Shown here: positions 7,585 to 17,325 of the stretch, in pieces
How positions within the stretch are numbered: position 1 is the first letter of the stretch
How the letters are laid out: each line of letters begins with the position of its first letter
NCBI GenBank assembly: GCA_019636245.1
Contig: JAHBXX010000002.1
Span: 34,586-98,585 of the forward strand
Direction: 5' to 3'
Source of the DNA: Planctomycetota bacterium
GTDB lineage: Bacteria > Planctomycetota > UBA1135 > UBA2386
DNA length: 64,000 bases
Made by a program: the position numbers and the translations under genes
The notes under the pieces: model-generated
Seen by the model: the letters and a program-made list of their open reading frames with translations, nothing else
What the model was told of the DNA's origin: nothing
Databases searched by the model: none

Positions 7585-10368
7585 TCAGTTCCGGTTGCGC
7601 AGCTGGTGGAACATCTCCCGCTGCTCGCTCGGGCAGTCGGCCGCCGCGAACAGGGCCACGAACGGCTCCGATTCCTGGACGACCACCTGCTGCGCGCCGG
7701 CCTCCAGTCGGGACTGGTGTTGCATCCACTCCAGCAGCCGCGACCGGAACGCCGGATCCTCGGGCGGCGTGGCCCGCCACGCGCGCGCCAGCAGCGCCAC
7801 GGCCGTGCTCCGGTCGGCGGCGACCAAGGCACGGGCGACGCGGCCGTGCAGGTCCAGGATCGCGGGGTCCACCGGCGGCTGCACGGCAAGGTCGGCCAGC
7901 AGCCGCGCTGCGGCCTCGGCCTTGCCCAGGCCGAGCTGCGCCTCGGCCGCGAGTGCTCGCATGCGGTCGCGATCGGCTGCCTCCATCACCGAGCGATCGG
8001 TCGTACCGTTGGCCAACCACAGCCCCGCACGTTGCGCCACCTCGGCGAACTTGCCGGCCGCCAGCTCCACCTCGAGCCGCAGCAGTCGGTGCGCCGGGGC
8101 ATCCAACCGTTGCCCCTCGTCGACGGTGTCCAGCGCGCTGAAGGCCAGTCGCACGTCTCGTGCCTCCAGCAGCAGTTCCTCGCTGCCGTTCCACGGCTCC
8201 TTGGCCGGCTTGAGCACGGCCGTCCGGATCAGGAGCCGCATCGCCTGCCGCGCCGCGTCGGCTGTCGGCGCGTCGTCGCTGCCGACGAGCTTGGCGAGGT
8301 CCGCGGCCCCGTGGCTCTGCAGCACCAGCCGCAGGCTCTGCCGCTTCTCGAACGACAGCAGCTGTCGGCAGGCGGAGATCCACAGCCCGCGCTCCGCATG
8401 CGGACCGGCGGCGATCGTCGCCAGCGCCTGCAGCAGCGGCTCGACCCGCAGGTCCTTCTCCGCCGGCGGCGCGCTCGCGAGTTCGGACAGCAGAACGTTG
8501 AGGGCGCCGATCGCGTTGGCGGACACCGCGGACTCCCGGCCGCACACCAGCAGGCAGTTGACCATCGCCCGCAGCACCGCCGGGTTGGCCTCGCTGCGGA
8601 TCCGGTCGCGCAGCACGGTGATCGTGTCGCGGATCCAGTCGAGGCGACGCACGTCGACCAACTCGGGCAACCGCACGAGCGAATCGACGGCCTGCAACCG
8701 CAGGTCGTCGGCGGGATCCCGCAGCAGCTCGTGCAGGGCCTGCACCCACTCCTCCGCCGCCCCTTCCTGGTGGCGCCAGCCGCGCAGCTGGATCAGGCAC
8801 GTGGCGCGGAACTTCGATTCCTGCGCCGTGTCGCGCACCATGGCGAGCAGGATGCCGAACAGCTCCGGCACTCGCTGCTCGCGGCCGTCCAGCGTCTGCG
8901 CCAGCGTCAGCCCGGCGGCCCGGACTTCGGCGTCGGCCGCGGCGCGACACGCCGCCTCGACCAACGCGAGCCAGTCGCCCTTGTCCGGGTCGTTCGTGTT
9001 CGGCGCCAGCCAGCGCGGCGTGCCGCGGAACGCCAGCGTGCCGAGAGTGGTCAACAGCGGCTCGCGCGCCTCGGCGCCACGCCGCAGCATGGCCAGCGCG
9101 TGGCGGACGAGGCGAGCCCGGGTCTCCAGGGTCGGGAACCGCCGCAGGCCGCGCAGAGCGGCGAGCTGGAGCTCCCGTTCCGGGGCCTCGATCTGCACCA
9201 GCAGCAGGGTCGTGACCTCGGCGGCCAGCTCGCCTTCGTCGTGGCGACAGAGGTACGAAGCCACCTCGAGCAGCAACGCCCGCCGCCGCGGCTGGTCGCC
9301 GCTGACCTGGCGGAAGCGCTGCAGCGCAGCGCGGCAGAATGCCTGCCGGGGCAGCGCCTGGTCGTCGCCCGGCAAGCCGCTCGCGAGCGCCTGCTGCAGC
9401 AGTTCGAGGCAGGCATCGAGCACCGCCGGGTCGTCGACCATGGTGCGGGCCTGCACCGCGGCCCAGTCGATGCCCGGGGTGCGCACCGTGTGCGCCCGGA
9501 CGAACTCCCGCGCCGCATCGACGCGCAGCCGCGCCAGTTCGGCGCGCATCTTCTCGAGCGGCCGCGGCCCGAGGCGCGCGGCCCGTTCGGCGAGATCGAC
9601 GTAGCGCAGGCCGCCGAAGCGCTCCTGCCAGAGCAGGAACTGCGCCTTGGTCTGGAACTCCTCGTCGTGGTAGGTGAGCAGCTGCAGCGAGCGCCGTGCC
9701 TGGGCCCGCACGGGCTCCTCCGGCGCTTCGAGGCCGTCGGCGATCGTCGGCGCCAGCAGCATCTGCTGCATGTCGGCGAGGCAGCGCAGCACGTCGATCC
9801 TGACGGCGACGGCTCCGCCGGCCAGCAGCAGGCGGGCCGCGGCGTCGAGTTCGCGCACGGGGACCCGCTGCAGGCATCGCCTCGCTGCCGCGCGCACGGG
9901 GTTGTCGATCCCGTCGTCGTTCGCCGGCGGGGCATCCCGCCACAGCGGCGCCAGCGCCTCGAGATGGCCCGCGAGCAGCTGGCGCCGCGCTTCCTCGTTC
10001 GCACCGCCGAACCACTCGGCCGGGTCGCCGAGCACGTGGTGCTCGAACGCCGCCAGGATCGACTCGCGCACCCGATCGGGATCCTCGCGCCGCTGCAGCT
10101 GTTCGTGCAGCAGGCGGTGCGCGGCGGGGTCGCTGCCGCGCAGCAGGCGGACGATCGCCGCCTCGCGGGCTTCGCGCCCATCGGGCCCCGGACGAGTCAA
10201 CATCTCGCGCAAGCGGGCGAGATCCTGCGGCGCCGGCACCTCCTGCGGCGCCTGCCGGGCGCTGGTGGGCGCGGCGCGCGGCGGCGCCGGTTGTGCGCAG
10301 AGCGCTGCCCCGGCGAACCAAACGGCCGCAGCCAGAACCAGAGCCCATCGAGCCTTCGTCACCGCCAT
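7585..10368 (-). CDS. Exported HEAT/armadillo-type helical repeat protein
   Basis: 927 residues. Start 10368 gives a signal peptide (two basic residues, then a long Ala/Val/Leu core ending before Cys-Ala-Gln); an upstream ATG at 10389 and the open frame to 10443 are alternatives. After a Pro/Ala linker the whole chain consists of alpha-helical pairs of about 35-45 residues with HEAT-like Leu/Ala/Arg spacing and no catalytic motif. Such exported solenoids are numerous in Planctomycetota, usually of unknown function. The gene lies about 150 bases downstream of tyrS and may have its own promoter. No specific partner can be named. Confidence 0.75.
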   Translation of the reverse strand: MAVTKARWALVLAAAVWFAGAALCAQPAPPRAAPTSARQAPQEVPAPQDLARLREMLTRPGPDGREAREAAIVRLLRGSDPAAHRLLHEQLQRREDPDRVRESILAAFEHHVLGDPAEWFGGANEEARRQLLAGHLEALAPLWRDAPPANDDGIDNPVRAAARRCLQRVPVRELDAAARLLLAGGAVAVRIDVLRCLADMQQMLLAPTIADGLEAPEEPVRAQARRSLQLLTYHDEEFQTKAQFLLWQERFGGLRYVDLAERAARLGPRPLEKMRAELARLRVDAAREFVRAHTVRTPGIDWAAVQARTMVDDPAVLDACLELLQQALASGLPGDDQALPRQAFCRAALQRFRQVSGDQPRRRALLLEVASYLCRHDEGELAAEVTTLLLVQIEAPERELQLAALRGLRRFPTLETRARLVRHALAMLRRGAEAREPLLTTLGTLAFRGTPRWLAPNTNDPDKGDWLALVEAACRAAADAEVRAAGLTLAQTLDGREQRVPELFGILLAMVRDTAQESKFRATCLIQLRGWRHQEGAAEEWVQALHELLRDPADDLRLQAVDSLVRLPELVDVRRLDWIRDTITVLRDRIRSEANPAVLRAMVNCLLVCGRESAVSANAIGALNVLLSELASAPPAEKDLRVEPLLQALATIAAGPHAERGLWISACRQLLSFEKRQSLRLVLQSHGAADLAKLVGSDDAPTADAARQAMRLLIRTAVLKPAKEPWNGSEELLLEARDVRLAFSALDTVDEGQRLDAPAHRLLRLEVELAAGKFAEVAQRAGLWLANGTTDRSVMEAADRDRMRALAAEAQLGLGKAEAAARLLADLAVQPPVDPAILDLHGRVARALVAADRSTAVALLARAWRATPPEDPAFRSRLLEWMQHQSRLEAGAQQVVVQESEPFVALFAAADCPSEQREMFHQLRNRN

Positions 10369-10521
10369 CGCGTCCACCAACCGATGCATCGCCGCCCACG
10401 GCGCGGCGCCCACCCAGGCGCGCATCCTACCGCGGCGCGCCACAGCGCAGCATCGGCATTCGCTGTTGCGAGCTTGCGGCGGCTCGGTGAGGGTCGGCAG
10501 CGGCCCGCGGGGAAGCCACGA

Positions 10522-11730
10522 TCAGCCAGGCACGACGATGCGGGCGGCCTTGGCGCGACCGACCTGGAGCACGTAGCTGCCGGGCCCCAGCTGGGCCTGC
10601 GGATCGGGCACCACGACGCCGTCGACGCGCACGCCGCCGCCCTGGACGAGGCGGCGGCCTTCGCTGTTGGAGGCGGCGAGCCGCGCCGCGGCCAGGGCCG
10701 CCGGCAGCCAGGCCTTGCCGTCCCGCAGCAGGTCCGGTCCGAGCGCCACGGTCGGCAGGTCGTCCGGCAGCCCGCCGTCGCGGTGCACCCGGTCGTATTC
10801 GGCCCGGGCCGCAGCGGCGGCGGCGGTGCCGTGGAAACCCGCCACGATCGTCCCGGCCAGGGCGAACTTGGCCTCGAGCGGGTTCCGCAGCAGGTCCCGG
10901 ACCGCCGGCTCCGCCAGGTCGGTGAGCAACAGGAAGTACTTCGCCAGCAGATCGTTCGGCACGCGCATCAACTTGCCGAACTGGCTCGAGGCAGACTCGG
11001 AGATGCCGACGTAGTTGCCGAGCGACTTCGACATCTTCTGGCTGCCGTCGAGCCCCTCGAGCAGGGGCATCGTGAGGCAGACCTGCGGCACCTGTCCTTC
11101 CTGAGCCTGCAGGTCGCGGCCGACCAGCAGGTTGAACAACTGGTCGCTGCCGCCGATCTCGACGTCGCAGCCCAGTTCCACCGAGTCCCAGCCCTGCAGC
11201 AGCGGATAGAGGAACTCGTGCACGGCGATCGGCTGGCGTTGCTGGTGGCGCTTGTGGAAGTCGTCGCGCTCGAGCATGCGAGCCACCGTGTAACGGCTGG
11301 CCAGCGAGATGCAGTCGAGGAACGACTTCCTGTGGAACCACTCGCCGTTCTCGCGCTCCTCCACGCTGCCGATGTCGAGCACCGCACCCACCTGCGCCCG
11401 GTAGGTCTGCTTGTTGGCCTCGACCTGCTCGCGCGACAGCGGCGGCCGCGTCTTGTTGCGTCCCGACGGGTCGCCGACCATCGCCGTCACCGTGCCCCAG
11501 AGCACGATGACCCGATGCCCGAGCCGCTGGAAGTCGCGCAGTTTGCGCAACGGCACCGTGTGTCCGAGATGGATGTCCGGCGAACTCGGATCGATGCCGA
11601 ACTTGACCCGCAGCGGACGGCGGTCGGCGCGGCTCTGCTCGAGCCGACGGCGCAGGTCGGCCTCGTCGACGAGGTCGACGACGCCGCGGCGCAGCACGGC
11701 CATCTGCTCTTCGACAGGGGCGAAATCCAC
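10522..11730 (-). CDS. tyrS: Tyrosyl-tRNA synthetase
   Basis: 402 residues. Charges tRNA-Tyr with tyrosine in the cytoplasm. The class I signatures are intact: HLGH (HIGH motif) at residues 54-57 and KMSKS near 231-236. The GSDQLFN tyrosine/tRNA-site motif lies between them. The C-terminus carries a short S4-like RNA-binding domain with V-x-x-G-x-V-R-V-D-G. Length and motif order fit the TyrS2/TyrZ branch. It starts nine bases after the stop of the upstream lipoprotein gene, so the two are probably cotranscribed. Confidence 0.95.
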   Translation of the reverse strand: MDFAPVEEQMAVLRRGVVDLVDEADLRRRLEQSRADRRPLRVKFGIDPSSPDIHLGHTVPLRKLRDFQRLGHRVIVLWGTVTAMVGDPSGRNKTRPPLSREQVEANKQTYRAQVGAVLDIGSVEERENGEWFHRKSFLDCISLASRYTVARMLERDDFHKRHQQRQPIAVHEFLYPLLQGWDSVELGCDVEIGGSDQLFNLLVGRDLQAQEGQVPQVCLTMPLLEGLDGSQKMSKSLGNYVGISESASSQFGKLMRVPNDLLAKYFLLLTDLAEPAVRDLLRNPLEAKFALAGTIVAGFHGTAAAAAARAEYDRVHRDGGLPDDLPTVALGPDLLRDGKAWLPAALAAARLAASNSEGRRLVQGGGVRVDGVVVPDPQAQLGPGSYVLQVGRAKAARIVVPG

Positions 11731-11739
11731 CCCCGCTGC

Positions 11740-12789
11740 TTATCGGCGCGCCTGCCACCAGGCAAGCCAGGCGTCCCGATCCCCCGGCGGCAGGTCGATG
11801 CCAGCGACCTCGCGCAGAGCGACCGACGCCACCAGGGCCTGGTCGGGTCGACCGAAGCGGATCCGGTCGACGAGCAACGCCATCGCCGGCTCCCGCTCGT
11901 CGCCGGTGACGAACGCCGCGGCGACGAACACGTGCGGGAAGTGCGCGGGGTCGCCGCGGCGCAACGCCTCCTGCAGCCCCTGCAGCGGCGCGCGCGCCAA
12001 CGCTTCGTGGCCGGCGGGCCACTGCGTCAACGCCAGGGAGGCCAGCGTCGTGCGCTGCACGGGCGCCCGGCGGCCGTCGATGCGCGCATGGCCTGGCATC
12101 AGGTCGACGCGCAGGTGGACGACCCGCCGCACGGCCTCGCCGGCGGCCGCGTCGACCCCGATCGGCACCACCAGGGGCGCCTCGCCCTCGAACTCGAACG
12201 GAGCCGGCAGCCACACGAAGTCCTGGGTTCGCGTCGAACGCGTGCTGCCGTCGACGAAGGTGTCGTGGAACGCCAGCGTGACCGCGAAACCGCAGGGATC
12301 CTCGCCGCCGCGGGCGCCGAGTCGCACCGGCAGCGGCGGCGGCGCCACCTCGAGGTGCACGACGAAGGCGGCACCGAGCGGCGGCACGGCAGCCCCGTCG
12401 GCCGGCGCTCCGGCCAGCGCGAGCGCGGCTGTGGCCGCCGCGTGCCGCTGCCACCGCAGCCCACGCGCCACGGCCTCGTAGCCGCGCAAGGCCTCGGCGA
12501 ACGGGGCCGGCAGCCCCGGGCGCTGGTAGGTCCCGACCAGCGCCTCGACCAGCTCCGGGTCGCCCTCCTCGGCGGCAGCCTGCAGGCGGCGCAGCACCCC
12601 ACCGCAGAACTCGTTCAGCAACCACTGGTCGCCGCTGCCGGCGCCGCCGAACGGGATCGTCAGCGCGACGGGCGCCACCGCGGGCACGGCGGGATCGCCG
12701 CTCAGGTCGGCGTCCTCGTAGCTGGTCACGCAGCCGGCCATGACCGCAAGCGCCAGGGCGGCGCCAAGCCAGAGCGGCGACGCCCGCAT
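11740..12789 (-). CDS. Hypothetical lipoprotein
   Basis: 349 residues from ATG 12789, chosen because it gives a compact lipoprotein signal ending in Val-Met-Ala-Gly-Cys near residue 20. The frame continues to another start at 12888 that would bury this signal. The mature part has a helical segment, a beta-rich middle (about residues 125-245) and a C-terminal helical stretch ending in an Ala-Trp-Leu-Ala-Trp-Trp pattern resembling HEAT-type proteins of planctomycetes. No catalytic motif was recognised. It sits between rpsA and tyrS on the same strand with short gaps, implying cotranscription with translation genes. Confidence 0.65.
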   Translation of the reverse strand: MRASPLWLGAALALAVMAGCVTSYEDADLSGDPAVPAVAPVALTIPFGGAGSGDQWLLNEFCGGVLRRLQAAAEEGDPELVEALVGTYQRPGLPAPFAEALRGYEAVARGLRWQRHAAATAALALAGAPADGAAVPPLGAAFVVHLEVAPPPLPVRLGARGGEDPCGFAVTLAFHDTFVDGSTRSTRTQDFVWLPAPFEFEGEAPLVVPIGVDAAAGEAVRRVVHLRVDLMPGHARIDGRRAPVQRTTLASLALTQWPAGHEALARAPLQGLQEALRRGDPAHFPHVFVAAAFVTGDEREPAMALLVDRIRFGRPDQALVASVALREVAGIDLPPGDRDAWLAWWQARR

Positions 12790-12894
12790 GCGCGACGCCG
12801 GACGGCCGTGCCCGGCCATGCCCGCCCCGACGGCTGCCGCGGCAGCCACCGGGGCCAGGCCCACCGCCGGCATCCGGCTACGGGCCAAGGGCGA

Positions 12895-14691
12895 TCAGGC
12901 GTCCGAGGACTCGTCGCGCTTCTGCGCCTCGCGGGCGCTGACGCGCTGACCGATGCCCTTGAGCTGGTCGGCCAGCGAACCGAGCGCCGGCGCCTTGGGC
13001 TGTTCCGGCTCGCGCGCTGCGGCCGGCTCGCTCTCGTCGCCCTCGTCGAAGTGGGCCTGGATCAGGGTCAGGCCGATCTTCCGCTCGTCGGTGTCGATCT
13101 TGATGATGCGGACCTCGACGCGCTGGCCGACCTTGACCACATCCTCGGGGTTGTCGACCTTGTGGTCGGCCAGCTCCGAGATGTGCAGCAGGCCCTCGAG
13201 ACCGGGCTCCAGTTCGACGAACACGCCGAAGTTGGTGATCTTCGTGACCGTGCCCGGGACGCTGTCGCCGATGTGGTAGCGGGCCGGGATGTCGCCGCTC
13301 CAGGGGTCGGCCTGCAGCTGCTTCAGGCCGAGCGCGATGCGCTTCTTCTCCTGGTCGACGGACAGCACCACGCACTCGATCTCCTCGCCCTTCTTCACCA
13401 CCTCGCTCGGGTTGGTGATCTTGCGCGTCCAGCTCATGTCGGTGATGTGCAGGAGACCGTCGATGCCCTCCTGCAGTTCGATGAACGCGCCGTAGTTGGT
13501 GAGGTTGCGCACCTTGCCGCGGATGACCGTGCCCGGCGGGTAGTGCTCGGCCACGAGGTCCCACGGGTTGACCTCGGTCTGCTTCATGCCGAGGCTGATC
13601 GTCTGCTTCTCGGTGTCGACCTCGAGCACGACGACCTCGACCTTGTCGCCCTGCTTGACGACCTCGTTCGGGTGGTTGACGCGCTTGGTCCACGACATCT
13701 CGGAGATGTGCACCAGGCCCTCGACGCCGTCCTCGAGCTTGACGAAGGCGCCGTAGCTCATCAGGTTGACGACCTCGCCCTGCACGCGCTTGCCGACCGG
13801 GTACTTCTCCGTGATGTTCTCCCACGGCGACGCGGTCTTCTGCTTCATGCCGAGCGCGATGCGCTCGCGTTCGCGATCGACCTTCAGCACCTTGACCTCG
13901 ACCTCGTCGTCGAGCTTCAGCACCTCCGACGGGTGGTTCACGCGGCCCCACGACATGTCGGTGATGTGCAGCAGGCCGTCGATGCCGCCGAGATCGACGA
14001 ACACGCCGAAGTCGGCGATGTTCTTGACGATGCCGGTGCGGACCTGGCCCTCCTCGAGCTCGCTGAGCAGCTGCGCCTTCTTGGCCTCGCGCTCCTCCTC
14101 GATCAGCTTGCGGCGCGAGATGACGATGTTCATCCGCTCTTCGTCGATCTTGATGATGCGGGCCTCGATGTCCTTGCCGATCCAGTCGCCGATGTCGCCG
14201 GCGCGGCGGATGTTGACTTGCGAGGCCGGCAGGAACACGGGCACGCCGATGTCGACCAGCAGGCCGCCCTTGATCTTGCGCAACACCAGCCCCTTGACCG
14301 TGTCGCCCTCCTTGTGCGTCTGGATGATGTTCTCCCAGCCGCGGATGCGGTCCGCCTTGCGCTTGCTCAGCAGGATGTAGCCCTCGGCGTCGTTGATCTG
14401 CTCGACGAGGCACTCGATCTCCATGCCCGGTTGCACGGCGAGCGGATCCGGGAACTCGTCGAGGGCGATCTGGCCCTCGGCCTTGTAGTTCACGTCGACC
14501 ACCACGGTGCCGTCCTCCTGCACCTTGATGACCTTGCCCTTGACGATCTTGTTCGGGGCCAGCTCGGCGACGGTCTTGCCGATCGCCTGGTCGAGTTCGG
14601 CCAGGGTGGCGGTGCCGAGCGCCTCCGACGTGAGCCGCGACAGCTCGTCGGCGGACATCGAGAACTTCTTGATCAGATTCTTGCCGTGCAT
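12895..14691 (-). CDS. rpsA: 30S ribosomal protein S1
   Basis: 598 residues with six S1 (OB-fold) repeats in tandem, the number found in full-length S1. Repeats 3-6 have the strong G-x-V-x-x-I/L-x-x-(F/Y)-G-(V/A)-F-V pattern; repeats 1 and 2 are the diverged ribosome-binding pair. S1 binds mRNA leaders on the 30S subunit. Start ATG 14691 has no Shine-Dalgarno site, as is common for rpsA; a second Met lies 11 codons on. The tail is charged and Ala-rich. The cmk-plsC-rpsA gene order upstream resembles the widespread cmk-rpsA linkage. Confidence 0.95.
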   Translation of the reverse strand: MHGKNLIKKFSMSADELSRLTSEALGTATLAELDQAIGKTVAELAPNKIVKGKVIKVQEDGTVVVDVNYKAEGQIALDEFPDPLAVQPGMEIECLVEQINDAEGYILLSKRKADRIRGWENIIQTHKEGDTVKGLVLRKIKGGLLVDIGVPVFLPASQVNIRRAGDIGDWIGKDIEARIIKIDEERMNIVISRRKLIEEEREAKKAQLLSELEEGQVRTGIVKNIADFGVFVDLGGIDGLLHITDMSWGRVNHPSEVLKLDDEVEVKVLKVDRERERIALGMKQKTASPWENITEKYPVGKRVQGEVVNLMSYGAFVKLEDGVEGLVHISEMSWTKRVNHPNEVVKQGDKVEVVVLEVDTEKQTISLGMKQTEVNPWDLVAEHYPPGTVIRGKVRNLTNYGAFIELQEGIDGLLHITDMSWTRKITNPSEVVKKGEEIECVVLSVDQEKKRIALGLKQLQADPWSGDIPARYHIGDSVPGTVTKITNFGVFVELEPGLEGLLHISELADHKVDNPEDVVKVGQRVEVRIIKIDTDERKIGLTLIQAHFDEGDESEPAAAREPEQPKAPALGSLADQLKGIGQRVSAREAQKRDESSDA

Positions 14692-14830
14692 CAAACGAAA
14701 CGGGGTTGGGGGGAAGTAGGGGAACGACCGACGCGGATGTGCCCCGCTGCGCCGGCGCGAACGCCGGCCACCGGAGCGGCCACATTGCCACCGGCCGGAC
14801 CATCCGGCAGGTGGTTGCCGTCGGCACGAC

Positions 14831-15580
14831 TCACGTCGCACCGCCGGCGGAAGAAGGAGAGGGAGTCTGGGATCGACCGTCGTCCATCGGACGCAGCGGG
14901 CAGCGGGCCAGGGTGGCGATCTCGGCCCGCAGGGCCTCGATGCCGCCCGGCGCCAGCACGCGCACCGCAGGCCAGGGTTCGCCGTAGCGCACCACGATGC
15001 GGTGCGGTCGCGGCAGCCAGGCGCCGCGCGGAAACGCCCGGTGCGCGCCGTCGATGCCGACGGGCAGCACCGGCGCGCCGGTGCGCCGCACCAGGAACTC
15101 GACGCCGGTCCGGAACGGCGCCACCGTTCCGTCCGCGGAGCGGGTGCCCTCGGGGAACAGCCCCACCACCTCGCCGGCACGCAGGCAATCGGCGATGATG
15201 CGCATCGCTTCCTTGGAAGGAGCGGTGCGATCGATCAGCGTGACGCCGACCTGGGCCAGCCACCAGCGCATCGGCCGCAACCGCGCGAGTCCGGCCTGCG
15301 CCAGGAACCCGACCCAGCGCCGGGCCGAGATGCCGATCATCGGCGGGTCGAGGTAGCTCGCGTGGTTGGCGACCACCAGCACCGGCCCGCTCGCAGGCAG
15401 CCGTTCGCTGCCCTCGATGCGAAGCCGGAAGTAGAGCCGGCTCAGCCACAGCACGCTGTACTTGGAGACGTTCCAGACCAGGGCGCTGCGCCGCACGCGG
15501 CGCAGCGGTTCGGCGGCCTTCGCCGCCGGCGGGCACAGGCCCGGGGGCCCAGGCTCGGGCGCGGTCGCACCGGCGCTCAC
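14831..15580 (-). CDS. plsC: 1-acyl-sn-glycerol-3-phosphate acyltransferase (PlsC-like)
   Basis: 249 residues. Adds the second acyl chain to lysophosphatidic acid in phospholipid synthesis at the inner membrane. The acyltransferase motif N-H-A-S-Y-L-D (HX4D) lies near residue 70, and F-P-E-G-T-R-S, the substrate-binding block, near residue 140. An N-terminal hydrophobic helix precedes them. GTG 15580 overlaps the cmk stop as GTGA, indicating translational coupling; about 35 residues before the domain are Pro/Ala-rich and poorly conserved-looking. Downstream, 139 non-coding bases separate it from rpsA. Confidence 0.88.
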   Translation of the reverse strand: MSAGATAPEPGPPGLCPPAAKAAEPLRRVRRSALVWNVSKYSVLWLSRLYFRLRIEGSERLPASGPVLVVANHASYLDPPMIGISARRWVGFLAQAGLARLRPMRWWLAQVGVTLIDRTAPSKEAMRIIADCLRAGEVVGLFPEGTRSADGTVAPFRTGVEFLVRRTGAPVLPVGIDGAHRAFPRGAWLPRPHRIVVRYGEPWPAVRVLAPGGIEALRAEIATLARCPLRPMDDGRSQTPSPSSAGGAT

Positions 15581-16320
15581 GGCGCCTCCGCCTGCCGGCG
15601 GTCGCCTTGCCGGACATGGTCGTACAGCCGCTGCACCACGGCCTCGGTGGTCATCCCGGTGGTGTCGACGTAGAGCGCATCGGCGGCCTGGCGCAGCGGC
15701 GCATCGGAGCGCGTGCTGTCGAGGCGGTCGCGCACCAGGATCTCGTCGAGCACGTCGGCGGCACTGACGTCACGTCCCTGGCGCTCGAAGTCCTGGCTGC
15801 GACGCCGCGCGCGCTCGGCCGGGGCGGCATCGAGGTAGACCTTCCACCGCGCGCGGGGGAAGACCACCGAGCCCATGTCGCGACCCTCGGCGACCACCGG
15901 TCCCTGCACAGCCACCGCCCGCTGCAGGTCTCGCATCGCGGTGCGCACGAACGGCAGCGCCGAAACCGCCGAGACCTGCGATTCGACCTCGCGCACGCGC
16001 AGGTGCGCGGTCACGTCGCGGCCGTTCAGCAGCACGCGGCCGGCCTGCAGTTCGAGGCGCGCCGCCGCCAGTGCCGCCCGCATGCGCGCGGCACCGTGGT
16101 CGGCGTCCCCGGCGCACTCGGCGGGTGCGCAGCCGGACTGCAGGAAGTGCCACGTGACGGCGCGGTACATCGCGCCCGTGTCGAGGAAGGCGAAACCGAG
16201 CCGCGCCGCCAGGAGCCGCGCCACCGTGCTCTTGCCGGCTCCTGACGGACCGTCGATGGCGACGACCGCCGTGGGCGTCGCCGAGGCGTCGGCCGTGGAG
16301 TCGGGGACAGCAGGGGGCAC
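15577..16320 (-). CDS. cmk: Cytidylate kinase
   Basis: 247 residues. Phosphorylates CMP/dCMP with ATP. The P-loop GPSGAGKST is at residues 24-32, followed by the family block L-D-T-G-A-M-Y-R for nucleotide positioning and a V-A-E-G-R-D-M-G-S-V-V-F-P motif near the middle. The LID region R-R-R-S-Q-D is present. GTG 16320 is the only start upstream of the P-loop. It overlaps plsC by four bases and leads the cmk-plsC-rpsA run. The 190 bases upstream hold no gene. Confidence 0.94.
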   Translation of the reverse strand: MPPAVPDSTADASATPTAVVAIDGPSGAGKSTVARLLAARLGFAFLDTGAMYRAVTWHFLQSGCAPAECAGDADHGAARMRAALAAARLELQAGRVLLNGRDVTAHLRVREVESQVSAVSALPFVRTAMRDLQRAVAVQGPVVAEGRDMGSVVFPRARWKVYLDAAPAERARRRSQDFERQGRDVSAADVLDEILVRDRLDSTRSDAPLRQAADALYVDTTGMTTEAVVQRLYDHVRQGDRRQAEAP

Positions 16321-16515
16321 GCAGGCAGTGGGGAGAGTTGTGGAATCCAGTCGATCCGACTTGGAAAAGATCGCGGCCGGACCGCGACCGCGGCCGACGA
16401 TCCGGTGGTCGGAACCTGTCCGACGGAGGGCCGAGCAGTCTAGCCACCGCGGGGCGGGGGCTGCAACGGCGAAGTCCTCCTTGGGCGCGCGGAAGGGGCT
16501 CGCCAGGACGTCCCT

Positions 16516-17325
16516 TCAGGCCGCGAACGGGCAGGAATCCGGGACGGGCACCGGTTCGCAGCGGCCGCTCGCGTCGAAACGGACCGGCCGGAGGCGGTCG
16601 CCGCGGGCCTCGAGGCCCACCGCCGTCGCGTCGAAGGCGGGCAGCACCCAGTACTCGCCGGGGTCGCAGGCGCCGTGGGCGAAGCGGTGGATGTGGCCGA
16701 ACACCAGCCGCCCGGCGCCCGTGGCGAAGACCGCCCCGAGGGCGGCCAGCGTCGGCAGGAAGCGCTGCGGGTCGCCGCGCCCGACCACCTGCTGGCTCTT
16801 CGCCCGGGCGCGCTCGGCCGCCCGAAGCGCCAGACGCAGCGGCAGCCGGCGGGCGATCGCCCGCGTCAGCGGATGCCGCAACCAGCGTTTGGCCCGCTGG
16901 TAGGGCAGGTCGTTCTGGCACAGTTCGTCCCCGTGCAGCAACACGGTGTCGGCACCCGCCAGCACCCCCCGCAGCCCCCCCGCGACCAGGCGCACCCCGC
17001 TCGCCGCGACGAACTCGGAACCCAGCAAGTAGTCGCGGTTGCCCGGCAACAGCACGACCTCGGTACCGGCCGACGTGGCCGCCGCGAAGTGCGCCGCCAC
17101 GTCGCGCCAGACGCCGACGTGCACCTGGCGCGCGCTGACGTAGGCATCGAACAGGTCGCCGAGCACGAGCACCCGGGCGGCGGCGGCCCGGGCGGCCTGC
17201 AGCACCCCCACGAGGTTTGCCACCGCCTGGGCAGCGCCCTCGCCGAGGTGCAGGTCCGAGACGAGGAACGACGGCCGTCCGTCGCCACCGAGCGGCGCCA
17301 GCGGCGTGCCGAGCACGCTCGTCAC
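16516..17325 (-). CDS. lpxH: UDP-2,3-diacylglucosamine diphosphatase (LpxH-like)
   Basis: 269 residues. Hydrolyses UDP-2,3-diacylglucosamine to lipid X and UMP in lipid A synthesis on the cytoplasmic membrane face. The calcineurin-like metal motifs are all present: S-D-L-H-L-G at residues 23-28, G-D-L-F-D near 55, G-N-R-D near 97, H-G-D near 132 and G-H-I-H near 216. Start GTG 17325 overlaps the stop of the GH42-like gene as GTGA. Its position at the end of a regulator/glycosidase operon is unusual, but the motif set fits LpxH better than a generic phosphoesterase. Confidence 0.82.
   Translation of the reverse strand: MTSVLGTPLAPLGGDGRPSFLVSDLHLGEGAAQAVANLVGVLQAARAAAARVLVLGDLFDAYVSARQVHVGVWRDVAAHFAAATSAGTEVVLLPGNRDYLLGSEFVAASGVRLVAGGLRGVLAGADTVLLHGDELCQNDLPYQRAKRWLRHPLTRAIARRLPLRLALRAAERARAKSQQVVGRGDPQRFLPTLAALGAVFATGAGRLVFGHIHRFAHGACDPGEYWVLPAFDATAVGLEARGDRLRPVRFDASGRCEPVPVPDSCPFAA

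Noticed and set aside
7564..15198. A 2,544-codon open frame on the plus strand
   Set aside because: It runs antisense to the HEAT gene, tyrS, the lipoprotein gene and rpsA; its translation is Arg/Gln/His/Ala-rich without domains, a known artefact of G+C-rich coding DNA.
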